Below are positions 20,372-29,320 of a DNA stretch of 31,631 nt, in pieces; position 1 is the first letter of the stretch; the number at the start of each line of letters is the position of its first letter. Made by a program: the position numbers and the translations under genes. The notes beneath the pieces are model-generated. The model was not told the DNA's origin. It made no database searches and saw only the letters and a list, made by a program, of their open reading frames with translations. The DNA comes from CAZAEL01 sp964484135 (GTDB lineage Bacteria; Elusimicrobiota; Elusimicrobia; FEN-1173), in assembly GCA_964484135.1 (NCBI GenBank), contig CAZAEL010000029.1:1-31631 (forward strand), in the 5' to 3' direction.

Positions 20372-21838
20372 TTACGACTTGAGGCCCAGCTTCTCCCGCA
20401 AAAGGCGGTTCGCGGACTGGGGGTTGGCCCGGCCCCCGGACTTTTTCATGACCTGGCCCACCAGGGAGCCCAGGGCCGCCTCCTTCCCCCCTTTGACGTC
20501 CGCCACGATCTTGGGGTTGGCGGCCAGGACCTCCTCCACCCATTGCTGGATCTGGCCCGCGTCATCCACCTGCACCAGGCCCTTCTGTTTGACGATGGCC
20601 TCAGGGGGCCCCGCGCCCGCGAACATGTCCTCGAACACCATTTTGGCGGCCTTGCCGGAGATGGTGCCCTTGAGCACCAGCCCCACCAGGGCCGCCAGGT
20701 GGGCGGGCGGGATGGGCGATTCCGAAATCTCTTTCTTCGCGGCGTTGAGCCGGCCCAAAAGCTCCGTGGTGAGCCAGTTGGCCAGGGGCTTGGCCGCCTG
20801 TTTGCGCAGGCCGGCGTCCAGGGCGCGGAGCCCCTCTTCGTAATAGTCCGCCAGGCTCTTTTCCGCGGTCAAGACCCCGGCGTCGTACGCCGAGAGCCCC
20901 AGGTCTTTTTCGAACCGGGCGCGCCGCGCCGCGGGCAGCTCCGGCAGGGTCCGGCGCACGTCCGCCAGGAAGGCCTCGTCCAGCTTCAAGGGCACCAGGT
21001 CCGGCTCCGGGAAATACCGGTAGTCGTGGGCCTCCTCTTTGGAGCGCATGGACTGGGTGAGGCCCTTGACCGCGTCCCAGAGCCGCGTCTCCTGCACCAC
21101 CCGTCCGCCGGAGGACAGGACCTCGGCCTGGCGGCCGATCTCGTGGGCGATGGCGTCCCGCACGCCCCGGATGGAGTTCATGTTCTTGACCTCGGCCTTG
21201 GTGCCGAGCGCCTCCGCGCCGCGGGGGCGGAGGGACACGTTGGCGTCGCACCGCATGGACCCCTTTTCCATGTCGCAGTCCGACACCCCCACGTACCGCA
21301 GCACGGCCCGAAGCGCGGTGAGGTACGCCGCCGCCTCTTCCGGCGTGCGCAAGTCCGGCTCGGACACGATCTCCATGAGGGGCAGGCCCGTGCGGTTGAG
21401 GTCCACCAGGGAGTAATCCAGCTGGCGGCTGCCGACGGCGTGCAAAAGTTTTCCCGCGTCCTCCTCCAGGTGGATGCGGTGGATGCGGACGGTCTTGGGC
21501 CCGGCCTCGGTCTCGATCGCCAGTTTCCCGGACTCTGCCAGGGGGCGTTCGTACTGGGAGATCTGGTAGTTCTTGGGCAGGTCCGGATAAAAGTACTGCT
21601 TGCGGGCGAAGATGGAGTCCGGGTTGATCCGGCAGCCCAGGGCCAGGGCCGCGCGCACCAGACCCTCCACGGCGCGACGGTTCAGCACCGGCAGGACCCC
21701 GGGGTACCCGCAGCAGACCGGGCAGATCTGGGAGTTGGGGTCCGCCCCAAAGTCCGTGGGACAGCCGCAGAAAATTTTGGACCGGGTCTTGAGCTGGACG
21801 TGCACCTCAAGGCCGATCACCGCTTCAAAATCGCTCAA
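20372..21838 (-). CDS. gatB: Asp-tRNA(Asn)/Glu-tRNA(Gln) amidotransferase subunit B
   Basis: 488 residues. The start is TTG at 21838, with GGGAG upstream. EAVIGLEVHVQLKT opens the chain; Cys24, Cys26, Cys39 and Cys42 form the zinc site; then the YFYPDLPKNYQISQYERPL kinase signature and the DYRYFPEPDLVPL block, ending in the YqeY/tail domain (SGKAAKMVFEDM, KSGGRANPQ). GatB binds mischarged Glu-tRNA(Gln) or Asp-tRNA(Asn), activates the carboxylate and receives ammonia from GatA. gatC and gatA are about 3.5 kb away in another transcription unit, so the three subunits are not one operon. Confidence 0.96.
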   Translation of the reverse strand: MSDFEAVIGLEVHVQLKTRSKIFCGCPTDFGADPNSQICPVCCGYPGVLPVLNRRAVEGLVRAALALGCRINPDSIFARKQYFYPDLPKNYQISQYERPLAESGKLAIETEAGPKTVRIHRIHLEEDAGKLLHAVGSRQLDYSLVDLNRTGLPLMEIVSEPDLRTPEEAAAYLTALRAVLRYVGVSDCDMEKGSMRCDANVSLRPRGAEALGTKAEVKNMNSIRGVRDAIAHEIGRQAEVLSSGGRVVQETRLWDAVKGLTQSMRSKEEAHDYRYFPEPDLVPLKLDEAFLADVRRTLPELPAARRARFEKDLGLSAYDAGVLTAEKSLADYYEEGLRALDAGLRKQAAKPLANWLTTELLGRLNAAKKEISESPIPPAHLAALVGLVLKGTISGKAAKMVFEDMFAGAGPPEAIVKQKGLVQVDDAGQIQQWVEEVLAANPKIVADVKGGKEAALGSLVGQVMKKSGGRANPQSANRLLREKLGLKS

Positions 21839-21839
21839 A

Positions 21840-21869
21840 TTGAGTCTCCCTTCGGTAATTTGCTATAGT
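21840..21869 (+). promoter_or_regulatory. Promoter of fabL
   Basis: -35 TTGAGT (21840-21845), 18-base spacer and -10 TATAGT (21864-21869), preceded by TGC (extended -10). The -35 lies two bases from the divergent gatB start codon. Confidence 0.6.
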
Positions 21870-21918
21870 CGTTCATCTTGATCCCACCCGACTCTGCCCA
21901 AGGAGGAGTCTTCCGACC

Positions 21919-22686
21919 ATGAGCCTTTCGTTGAAACCCCTGCACGGCAAGGTGGCGCTGATCAGCGGCGGGTCCCGCGGCATCGGCCGCGCCATCGCCC
22001 TGTCCCTGGCGGAACGGGGGGCGCATGTCGCCTTTTCCTACTTCCGCCGCCGGGCCGACGCCCTGGACGCGGAAAAAGCCATCGCCGCCAAGGGCGTCCA
22101 CGTCCTGAGCGTGCGCGGCAACATGGGGAACGCCGCGCACATCGCCCAGTTCTTCGAAGCGGTCAAGTCCCGGTTCCACCACCTGGACATCGTTGTGCAC
22201 AACGCCGCCACGGGCGACCTGAAGCCCGTGCTGACCCTCACCGACGAGGAGTGGGACCGGACCCTGGACATCAACACCAAGGCCCTCCTGATCATGGCGC
22301 GTTACGCCGTCCCCCTCATGCACGGGCGAAAGGGCCGCTTCATCAACATCTCCAGCCACGGCTCCGTGCGGTGCCTGTCCAACTACGCGGCCGTGGGCGT
22401 GGCCAAGGCCGCGTCCGAGGCCCTGACCCGGTACCTGGCGCTGGAGCTGGCCCCCCACGGCGTCACCGCCAACACGGTCATGGCCGGCACCACCGACACC
22501 CTTTCCCTGCGGGGCATCCCGGGGCACGAGCAGCTCCTGCACGACGCCCGCCACCGCACCCCGGCCGGCCGCCTGGGCACGCCGGAGGACATCGCCAAGG
22601 TGGTCACCTTCCTCTGCTCCGAGGACGCCCAGTGGATCGTGGGCCAGACCATCGTGGCCGACGGCGGCCACTCCCTCATCGCTTAG
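21919..22686 (+). CDS. fabL: Enoyl-ACP reductase FabL (SDR family)
   Basis: 255 residues, Rossmann fold. The NADPH motif GGSRGIG is at 17-23 and the NNAG-equivalent HNAATG at 94-99. The catalytic pair Tyr156-x6-Lys163 (YAAVGVAK) has the wide spacing of FabL and other enoyl reductases rather than Yx3K of ketoreductases; B. subtilis FabL uses Tyr151/Lys158. It reduces enoyl-ACP in the last step of fatty-acid elongation. AAGGAGG lies 12 bases ahead of the ATG. Its last 11 bases overlap the convergent Nudix gene. Confidence 0.88.
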   Translation: MSLSLKPLHGKVALISGGSRGIGRAIALSLAERGAHVAFSYFRRRADALDAEKAIAAKGVHVLSVRGNMGNAAHIAQFFEAVKSRFHHLDIVVHNAATGDLKPVLTLTDEEWDRTLDINTKALLIMARYAVPLMHGRKGRFINISSHGSVRCLSNYAAVGVAKAASEALTRYLALELAPHGVTANTVMAGTTDTLSLRGIPGHEQLLHDARHRTPAGRLGTPEDIAKVVTFLCSEDAQWIVGQTIVADGGHSLIA

Positions 22687-23131
22687 ACGCCGACCGCCTC
22701 TTCCTCAGCCGGGCCATGATTTGCCGGTCCGACTTGTAAACCACCAAATCCGCGGCCTCCCGCAAGGGAAACCACCGGCAGTCCAGGATCTCCCGCGGGT
22801 CGCTTTCCCCGTCCAGGGACAGCGGCGACATCAAAAACCAATGCACGGTCTTTCGCACCGACCGGCCCTGCCATGAAAAGCGGTAGCGGACCCGGGTGAA
22901 GGGCCGGTCCACGCGGCAGGTCCAACCCGTCTCTTCCTTCACCTCCCGCAGCGCCGCCCGCCGGGCCGTTTCCCCCGCCTCCAGATGGCCCTTGGGAAAG
23001 GTCCAGACCACCTCTCCCTGCAGGTTCCGCACCTTGACCAGGAGCACCTCGTCCTCCCGCAGGACCACGCCCCCGGCGGACACCTCTTGCGCGGGCCGCG
23101 GCGCGCCCGCCGGCGCCGGCTTTTCAGCCAT
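22676..23131 (-). CDS. Nudix hydrolase
   Basis: 151 residues from the ATG at 23131, which overlaps the DUF502 stop by eight bases; the frame remains open upstream only as a shadow of that gene. The Nudix box is complete: Gly48-x5-Glu54-x7-Arg62-Glu63-Val-x-Glu66-Glu67-x-Gly69. VSAGGVVL and VWTFPKGHLEAGE resemble Ap4A/ADP-ribose-type or mutator enzymes; the substrate is not decidable. Last gene of the long minus-strand run; its end overlaps the fabL end. Confidence 0.9.
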   Translation of the reverse strand: MAEKPAPAGAPRPAQEVSAGGVVLREDEVLLVKVRNLQGEVVWTFPKGHLEAGETARRAALREVKEETGWTCRVDRPFTRVRYRFSWQGRSVRKTVHWFLMSPLSLDGESDPREILDCRWFPLREAADLVVYKSDRQIMARLRKRRSASKR

Positions 23132-23738
23132 TCTTGGACAAGGTCTGGTCCGGGAACCCCGCGCCGCTGGACAGCACCAGCTGGATGCCCTCCTGCACGG
23201 ACAGGGCCGTGACCTGGACCTTGGACTCCGGCACCAGCACGGTCTGGCCCAGGTAAAAGTGGTTGCTGGGCACGTACACGGCCACATGCCTTCCCGGCGC
23301 GCCGCCCTCGGGGGTCAGCGTCAGTTGGCTGGTCACGAACCCCAGGGCCAGGCTGCCCGGGTGGGGGTACTCCACCAGGACCACCCGCCGGAAAGAGACC
23401 TGTTTGTCCGGGGACAGGGCGTCCGTGAGGGCCTTGAGGGTCTTGTACACCACCCGCACGCCCGGGATGCGGAGGAACACCTCCTCGAACCATTCGAAGA
23501 TCTGCTGGAAGACCAGGTTGGACATGAGCATGCCCACCAGCAGGATCAGGGCCGCGGTGGCCAGGATCCCCACCCCCGGCACGTGGAAGCCCAGGACCCC
23601 CCGCATCAGGGGGCCGAACAGGCTGTCCACGGTCCCCACCAGCCAGACCACCAAAAAGAGCGTCAGTCCCACGGGGATGAGGACGAAAAGGCCCGTGACG
23701 AAATACCGTTTCAGGACCGACTTGGAAAGGTTCATCAT
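23124..23738 (-). CDS. DUF502 membrane protein
   Basis: 204 residues. Two transmembrane helices (about 12-36 and 54-76) with the family segments FVTGLFVLIPVGLTL and VPGVGILATAALILLVGMLMSN. A soluble part follows with VYKTLKALTDALSP and VLVEYPHPGSLALGFVT, the DUF502 signature, ending in a VYVPSNHFYLGQTVLVPES strand. Function unknown; found in many bacteria and in plant chloroplasts. GGGGGAGG precedes the ATG. It begins 59 bases after gatA. Confidence 0.9.
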   Translation of the reverse strand: MMNLSKSVLKRYFVTGLFVLIPVGLTLFLVVWLVGTVDSLFGPLMRGVLGFHVPGVGILATAALILLVGMLMSNLVFQQIFEWFEEVFLRIPGVRVVYKTLKALTDALSPDKQVSFRRVVLVEYPHPGSLALGFVTSQLTLTPEGGAPGRHVAVYVPSNHFYLGQTVLVPESKVQVTALSVQEGIQLVLSSGAGFPDQTLSKNG

Positions 23739-23797
23739 GTCCTCCCCCTTCTGAGGTGAACGGATGGCTTCATCCCGCGCCGCCTTCTCCGGCCTCT

Positions 23798-25267
23798 TTA
23801 AAAGGCCGGCGGGACCCTGACCCAGTCCGTGGCTTTTTCGTACGCGGCCGCGGCGGCCAGGACCCGCTCTTCCTCGAAGGGCCGCCCCAGGACCTGGAGG
23901 CCCATGGGAAGGCCCTGGGACGAGAAGCCGCAGGGCAGGGACAGCCCCGGCAGCCCGGCCAAGTTGCAGGAAATGGTGAAGATGTCCGACAGGTACATCT
24001 GAAGCGGATCGTCGGCCTTTTCGCCGGCCTTGAAGGCGGGCGTGGGCGCGGTGGGGGTCACGATCACGTCCACGCGCTCGAAGGCCCGGTCGAAGTCTTG
24101 TTTGATGAGGGTGCGGACCTTTTGGGCCTTGAGGTAGTACGCGTCGTAATATCCGGAGGAGAGGGCGTAGGTCCCCAGCATGATGCGGCGCTTGACCTCC
24201 GGGCCGAAGCCTTCGTCCCGGGACAGCTCGTACTGTTCCAGGAGGTTCGCGGCGCGGGCGGAACGATGGCCGTACCGCGCCCCGTCGAAGCGGGCCAGGT
24301 TGGCGCTGGCCTCGGACGGCGCCAGGATGTAATAGACCGAGATGGCGGCGTCGGTGTGGGGGAGCGAGATGTCCTCCACCCGGGCCCCGGATTTTTCCAG
24401 GACCTTCACCGCCTCGCGCACGGCCTTCTCCACCTCCGGGTCCATGCCGTCCACGAAATATTCCCTGGGCAGGCCCACCCGCAACCCCTGGACGCCTTGT
24501 CCGCAGGCCGCGCCGTAGTCGGGCACGGGACGGTCCACGGAGGTGGAGTCCTTCGGGTCGTGGCCGGCCAATGTCTGAAGGAGGGCCGCGGCGTCGGCCA
24601 CGTTCCAGGCGAAGGGACCGATCTGGTCCAAAGAAGAAGCAAAGGCCACCAGGCCGTAGCGCGACACCCGGCCGTACGTGGGCTTCAACCCCACCACGCC
24701 GCAGCAGGCCGCGGGCTGGCGGATGGAGCCGCCGGTGTCGGACCCCAGGGACAGGGGCGCCAGGCGCGCGGCCACGGCCGCGGCGCTGCCGCCCGAGGAC
24801 CCGCCCGGCACGCGGTCCGGGGCCCAGGGGTTGCGCGTGGTGAAGAAGGCGGAGTTTTCCGTGGAAGACCCCATGGCGAACTCGTCCAAATTGGTCTTGC
24901 CGATGAACACCGCGCCCGCGGCGCGCAATTTTTCGATGACGGTGGCGTCGTACGGGGCCGTGAAGTTTTCCAGGATCTTGGAGGCGCAGGTGGTGCGGGT
25001 GCCGCGCACGCAGAGGTTGTCCTTCACGGCCACGGGCACGCCGGCCAGGGGCCCCGGGTCCCGGCCCTGGGCCACGGCCGCGTCCACGGCCCGGGCCTGT
25101 TCAAGAGCCGATTCCTCCAGCACGCTCAAAAAAGCCTTGAGCTTCGGGTCCAGGGCCCGGACCCGGTCCAGGAACGCGCGGGCCACCTCCCGGGCGGAAA
25201 ACTTTTTGCCCCGCACCCCGGCGGCGATTTGGCCGGCGGACAGTTCGTGAAGCCCCGCGTTACTCAA
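23798..25267 (-). CDS. gatA: Asp-tRNA(Asn)/Glu-tRNA(Gln) amidotransferase subunit A
   Basis: 489 residues from a TTG at 25267 that overlaps the gatC stop. Amidase-signature triad: Lys82 (VAVKDN), Ser157 (PGGSSGGS) and Ser181 (GSDTGGSIR), each three positions later than S. aureus GatA (79, 154, 178). GatA releases ammonia from glutamine and feeds it to GatB. A short inverted repeat (CCGGCCT/GAGGCCGG) spans the stop codon and might slow ribosomes or end transcription. Confidence 0.96.
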   Translation of the reverse strand: MSNAGLHELSAGQIAAGVRGKKFSAREVARAFLDRVRALDPKLKAFLSVLEESALEQARAVDAAVAQGRDPGPLAGVPVAVKDNLCVRGTRTTCASKILENFTAPYDATVIEKLRAAGAVFIGKTNLDEFAMGSSTENSAFFTTRNPWAPDRVPGGSSGGSAAAVAARLAPLSLGSDTGGSIRQPAACCGVVGLKPTYGRVSRYGLVAFASSLDQIGPFAWNVADAAALLQTLAGHDPKDSTSVDRPVPDYGAACGQGVQGLRVGLPREYFVDGMDPEVEKAVREAVKVLEKSGARVEDISLPHTDAAISVYYILAPSEASANLARFDGARYGHRSARAANLLEQYELSRDEGFGPEVKRRIMLGTYALSSGYYDAYYLKAQKVRTLIKQDFDRAFERVDVIVTPTAPTPAFKAGEKADDPLQMYLSDIFTISCNLAGLPGLSLPCGFSSQGLPMGLQVLGRPFEEERVLAAAAAYEKATDWVRVPPAF

Positions 25268-25547
25268 TGACCTTCCTCACCTTGAAGTACACGTCCTCGC
25301 GCTCCGGCGCGTTGGCCAGGATGGACTCCGCGTCGGTCCAGGGGCGGGGCTCGTCCTCCCGCCACACGTTGGCCAGGGCCGCCACATGAGAGGTGGGCGG
25401 GACGCCTTGGGTGTCGTATTTTTCCAGGGCGCGGACGTACTCCAAGATGCGCTCCAGCTGGCCGCGGTACTTCTCTTTTTCCTCCGGGGTCAGGGCCAGC
25501 CGCGCCAGGCGGGCCACGTGCAGGACGTCTTTATCGTTGAGGGGCAT
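25260..25547 (-). CDS. gatC: Asp-tRNA(Asn)/Glu-tRNA(Gln) amidotransferase subunit C
   Basis: 95 residues, the normal length. KDVLHVARLARLALTPEEKEKYRGQLERILEYVRAL followed by GVPPTSHVAAL...REDEP...ILANAPEREDVYFKVRKVIE is the full GatC pattern. It stabilises the GatA-GatB contact. The gene overlaps the M20 peptidase stop by 17 bases upstream and gatA downstream. Confidence 0.95.
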   Translation of the reverse strand: MPLNDKDVLHVARLARLALTPEEKEKYRGQLERILEYVRALEKYDTQGVPPTSHVAALANVWREDEPRPWTDAESILANAPEREDVYFKVRKVIE

Positions 25548-26934
25548 CGTCGTTCTCCGTCGCGCAGAAATTTTTCACCCAATCATACATGATTGACAGG
25601 GCCTTCTCCAGGCCGGCCAGCGGCACCCGTTCGTCGGCCGCGTGCAACAACAGGTACTCCTCGTCGTTCAAAACGATGGGCGCCAAACCGTAGCACAACG
25701 CGCCCCTGGCGCGGAAGAACCGGGAGTCCGTCGCCTCCTGCAGGAGGTAGGGGACCACGGCCGCGTCCGGATCGTTGTCGCGCACGGCCTTTTCCAGCGC
25801 CTCCAGCAAGGGAGACCGGTAATCCCGGGGCCCGGCGCCCCGCTGGCTGGTGCGCTTGATCACCTCGACCCTCACCCGGTCGTCGTCGATCCCTTTTTTC
25901 AACTTCTCCAAAAAGTCGTCCTCGTCCTCGGTCGGCAGGAGCCGGCAATCCAGGGTGGCCACGGCCTGCTCCGGGATCATGTTGTACTTGGGCTTCTGGA
26001 TGTCCCCGCTCCAGGCCATGAGGGAGGTCACGGTCATGGTGTTTCGCCGGACCGCGTTGGTCAGGGGCGTCGGGCGCAGGCGGGGCAGCCGCCGCTCCAT
26101 GTCCCGCACCACCTCCGGCGGTCGGCCGCCGAACCGGATGAACACCTGCTCCATGCGGTTCAGGGCCCGGCGCAGGATGTCGTTGGGGTTGTCGGAGTTG
26201 GGCATGGAGCCGTGGCCCGACTTTCCGTCCGCCGTGACGCGCAGGCCCAGGACCTTTTTTTCGTCCACGGCGCAGGCGTACACCACGCCGTCGCCGTAGG
26301 AAAAGACCCCTTTCAGCCCGAAGCCGCCCTCGTCGATCACGTAGCCCGGCCGCATCCTCTCCCAGTGCTTTTCCACCATCCATTGGCTGCCCCAGCGGCC
26401 GCCGTTCTCCTCGTCGGCCACGGCCAGGAGGAGGACGTCCCGGTTGAGCGGGACGCCTTCCCGCTTCAGGCGCAGGAGCGTCATGAGGTGCAGGACGCCC
26501 GTGACCTTGGTGTCCAGCGCGCCCCGCCCCCACAGGGACCCGTCCTTTTCCGCGCCGCCGAAGGGGTCCTGTTTCCATTCCTTGGGATCGGCCGGCACCA
26601 CGTCCATGTGGTGAAGCAAAAGCAGGGGCGGCTCTTTCTTGGGAGCGTCCGACCTCAAAACCGCCAGCAGGTTGGCCCGGCCCGGAGAGGAGACGTACAC
26701 GTCGTTGGAAATGTCCGCCCGGTCCAGGAGATTTTTCAAAAATCGCGCGGTCACCAGCTCGTTGCCCGGCGGGTTGGTGGTGTCCAGCCGGAGGTAATCC
26801 CGCAAGTATCCCACGGCTTCTTCCACCCCGGACGGCGCGCCGGCCGGACGCCGGTTTTCCGCCGGCGCCCCCAGGACCGGAAGGGCGGCGCCCAGGACCA
26901 CAATGCCCGGAAAGAACGCCCTATAAAATCTCAA
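25531..26934 (-). CDS. Exported M20 family metallopeptidase
   Basis: 467 residues from TTG at 26934, inside the last codons of the helicase gene. A signal peptide (residues 3-22, FYRAFFPGIVVLGAALPVLGA) precedes the M20 fold. Two-metal site: His109 and Asp111 (LLHHMDVVP), bridging Asp141 (GRGALDTK), Glu175/Glu176 (ADEENGG), Asp201 (YVIDEGG) and a C-terminal His (LLHAADE). The dimerisation domain starts with GKSGHGSMPN. M20 enzymes hydrolyse terminal peptide bonds or N-acyl groups; the signal peptide suggests a periplasmic peptide or acyl-amino-acid substrate. Confidence 0.88.
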   Translation of the reverse strand: MRFYRAFFPGIVVLGAALPVLGAPAENRRPAGAPSGVEEAVGYLRDYLRLDTTNPPGNELVTARFLKNLLDRADISNDVYVSSPGRANLLAVLRSDAPKKEPPLLLLHHMDVVPADPKEWKQDPFGGAEKDGSLWGRGALDTKVTGVLHLMTLLRLKREGVPLNRDVLLLAVADEENGGRWGSQWMVEKHWERMRPGYVIDEGGFGLKGVFSYGDGVVYACAVDEKKVLGLRVTADGKSGHGSMPNSDNPNDILRRALNRMEQVFIRFGGRPPEVVRDMERRLPRLRPTPLTNAVRRNTMTVTSLMAWSGDIQKPKYNMIPEQAVATLDCRLLPTEDEDDFLEKLKKGIDDDRVRVEVIKRTSQRGAGPRDYRSPLLEALEKAVRDNDPDAAVVPYLLQEATDSRFFRARGALCYGLAPIVLNDEEYLLLHAADERVPLAGLEKALSIMYDWVKNFCATENDDAPQR

Positions 26935-29320
26935 AAGCCGCGTACCTCACCAGAATGGTTTTGCGGGCCCCGCTGTCGAACAGGACCTGCACCTTCACGT
27001 TTTCCCCCGAACCGGACTTGTCCAAAATTTTTCCCTCCCCGAACTGGGGGTGCCTCACCCGCATGCCCGCGCGCAGGGGCCGCGGCCGGCCCGGGGCCTG
27101 TGGCTCGGCCTCATCCGGGTCAAAAGAACCCACGACCGCACCCGCGGCAGCGGGTTCGCGCATGGGCGGGGCCGACGGAGCCGAAGCCGGCGCCTGGGCC
27201 AGCCCCGCCTCCTGGATGAACCGGGACGGCACGTTCCAGTGGGAGCGGCCGTAGATCTTGCGGGAGGCGGCCGCGGTCAGGACCAGGCGCTCCCGGGCCC
27301 GGGTCATGGCCACGTAACAGAGCCGACGCTCCTCCTCCAACTCCTGCTCGTCGAAGGCCGACTCGCCGATGGGGAAGAGCCCTTCCTCCAGGCCCGTGAC
27401 GAACACCGCGGGAAACTCCAGGCCCTTGGCCAGGTGCACGGTCATGAGCGTGACCGCGCCGCCCTCGTCCTTCAAGGCGTCCAGGTCCGAAGCCAGGGAA
27501 ATCTTTTCCAAAAAGGCGGAAACGGACTTGGCCTCCCCTCCGGCACCCGGGCNNNNNNNNNNNNNNNNNNNNNNNNNNNNNNNNNNNNNNNNNNNNNNNN
27601 NNNNNNNNNNNNNNNNNNNNNNNNNNNNNNNNNNNNNNNNNNNNNNNNNNNNCTTGGCCTCCCCTCCGGCACCCGGGCCAGGCCGCTCCCCCGCGGCACT
27701 CGTCGCTGGCGCGGTCGCGCCCTTGGCCTCGGACGATTCCTCGAACTCCCGGGCCGCGTTCACCAGTTCCTGCAGGTTGTCCAGGCGGGCCGCGGCCTCC
27801 GGGTCGTCGTCCACCTGGTCCTCCCAATGGCTCCAGTACCCGGTCTGCTCCAGCGCGGCCTGCACCGCCTGGGAGGCGGTCATGGCCCCGACTTTGGCGG
27901 CCAGGGCCTGGATCAAGTCCGTGAACTTCTGGAGGTTGCCCCGGGCCGCGGACGTGAGCCCCGGCACCCGGGCCGCGTTCCGGATGGCTTCGTACAGGGT
28001 CAGCCCCTGGGCCGCGGCGTGGTTGTCCAGCGCCTCCAGGGTGGTCTTGCCCAGGCCCCGGGGCGGCACGTTGAGCACCCGCTTGACGCTCACCGAATCC
28101 GCGGGGTTGACCAGGATCCTCAAGTAGGCCAGGGCGTCCTTGACCTCCTGCCGCTCGTAGAACCGCACGCTGCCCACCACCACGTACGGGATGTTTTCCC
28201 GGCGGAAGGCGTCCTCCAGCACCCGGGACTGGGCGTTGGTGCGGTAGAACACGGCCGCGTCCTGCCGGGACAGGCCCGCGGACGAGATGAGCCGGGCCGT
28301 TTCCTGGGCCACGAAACGGGCCTCCTCCAATTCGTTGGCGAACTCCTGGAAACGCACCGGCTCGCCCCCGGCCCTGTCCGTCCAGAGCTTTTTCTCCTTG
28401 CGGAAACGGTTGCGCCGGATCACGTTGTGGGCGCAACCCAGGATGACCTCCGTGGAGCGGTAGTTCTGCTCCAGCTTGACCACGCGGGCGCCGGGGTAGT
28501 CCCGCTCGAACTCCATGATGTTGCGGATGTCCGCGCCGCGCCAGGAATAAATGGATTGGTCGTCGTCCCCCACCACGCAGAGGTTCTTGGGCGGGGCCAC
28601 CAGGTGCTTGGTGAGGAGATACTGGGCGTGGTTGGTGTCCTGGTATTCGTCGACCAGGATGTAACGGAAGCGCTTCTGGTATTTCTCCCGCAGGGCCGCG
28701 TTGTCCCGCAGGGCCACCACGGTACGGAGGATGAGGTCGCCGAAGTCCAGGGCGTTGGCCTTGACCAGCTTTTTCTGGTACACGGCGTACACCGTGGCCA
28801 CCATTTGGCGGAAGGGGTCGTTCTGGGCCAGGGCGTGGATGGCGTAGGAGTCCGCGTCCAAAAGATCGTCCTTGGCCCGGGAGATGACGGACAGGACCTG
28901 GCCGGGCTTGTGCTTGGTCTCGTCCAGGTTCAGCTCCCGCAGGCTCTCCTTGATGAGCTGGCGCTGGTCCGACTCGTCGTACACCACGTAGTGGGGGTCC
29001 AAACCGCAAGATCCCGCCTCCACCCTTAAAAATTGGGCGCAGAAGGCGTGGAAGGTGGAGATCCAGGCGCCGCGGCCCCGGCCGCCCGTGAGCTCGTCCA
29101 CGCGCCGCCGCATTTCCCCCGCGGCCTTGTTGGTGAAGGTCACGGCCAGGACGTTCCAGGGGTTGACGCCCTCGCTCAGGAGGTGCGCGATGCGGAAGGT
29201 GATGACGCGGGTCTTGCCCGACCCGGCGCCGGCCAGGATCAGGAGCGGGCCCTCGCCGTGGGTCACCGCCTCCCGCTGGGGCGGGTTAAGCTGCCGGAGC
29301 AGACCGTCGTTCAGGGCCAT
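26921..29320 (-). CDS. uvrD: UvrD/PcrA-type superfamily 1 helicase (contains assembly gap)
   Basis: SF1A helicase with Walker A AGAGSGKT (30-37), TFTNKAAGEM (Ia), VDEYQDTN (Walker B), GDDDQSIYSWRGAD (III), EQNYRST (IV), VTLMTVHLAKGLEF (V) and YVAMTRARERL (VI). The C-terminus has the UvrD/PcrA Tudor-like domain (RVRHPQFGEGKILDKSG). It unwinds DNA in nucleotide-excision and mismatch repair and strips RecA. 100 Ns interrupt an alanine/glycine-rich linker before motif V, flanked by the same 26 bases, so both sides read PGAGGEAK in one frame. Removing gap and duplicate would leave about 757 residues, close to the usual length. It overlaps DUF1802 by 35 bases. Confidence 0.93.
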   Translation of the reverse strand: MALNDGLLRQLNPPQREAVTHGEGPLLILAGAGSGKTRVITFRIAHLLSEGVNPWNVLAVTFTNKAAGEMRRRVDELTGGRGRGAWISTFHAFCAQFLRVEAGSCGLDPHYVVYDESDQRQLIKESLRELNLDETKHKPGQVLSVISRAKDDLLDADSYAIHALAQNDPFRQMVATVYAVYQKKLVKANALDFGDLILRTVVALRDNAALREKYQKRFRYILVDEYQDTNHAQYLLTKHLVAPPKNLCVVGDDDQSIYSWRGADIRNIMEFERDYPGARVVKLEQNYRSTEVILGCAHNVIRRNRFRKEKKLWTDRAGGEPVRFQEFANELEEARFVAQETARLISSAGLSRQDAAVFYRTNAQSRVLEDAFRRENIPYVVVGSVRFYERQEVKDALAYLRILVNPADSVSVKRVLNVPPRGLGKTTLEALDNHAAAQGLTLYEAIRNAARVPGLTSAARGNLQKFTDLIQALAAKVGAMTASQAVQAALEQTGYWSHWEDQVDDDPEAAARLDNLQELVNAAREFEESSEAKGATAPATSAAGERPGPGAGGEAKXXXXXXXXXXXXXXXXXXXXXXXXXXXXXXXXXXPGAGGEAKSVSAFLEKISLASDLDALKDEGGAVTLMTVHLAKGLEFPAVFVTGLEEGLFPIGESAFDEQELEEERRLCYVAMTRARERLVLTAAASRKIYGRSHWNVPSRFIQEAGLAQAPASAPSAPPMREPAAAGAVVGSFDPDEAEPQAPGRPRPLRAGMRVRHPQFGEGKILDKSGSGENVKVQVLFDSGARKTILVRYAAFEIL
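27527..27678. repeat. Identical 26-bp flanks of the N gap
   Basis: The 26 bases at 27527-27552 are repeated exactly at 27653-27678. Most likely the two contigs end in the same sequence and were not merged. Confidence 0.8.
27553..27652. other. Scaffold gap of 100 Ns
   Basis: A run of exactly 100 Ns, the usual placeholder for a gap of unknown length. Confidence 0.98.

Noticed and set aside
22676..23287. Longer Nudix protein starting at 23287
   Set aside because: The extra 52 residues are Cys/Arg/Pro-rich shadow of the DUF502 gene; the ATG at 23131 starts just before the Nudix fold.
25642..27219. A long plus-strand frame opposite the M20 peptidase and helicase
   Set aside because: Both genes beneath it have complete catalytic motifs on the minus strand; this frame is their mirror.
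27472..27699. Helicase frameshift or true linker expansion at the N run
   Set aside because: The frame is the same on both sides and the flanks are identical, which fits an assembly artefact better.
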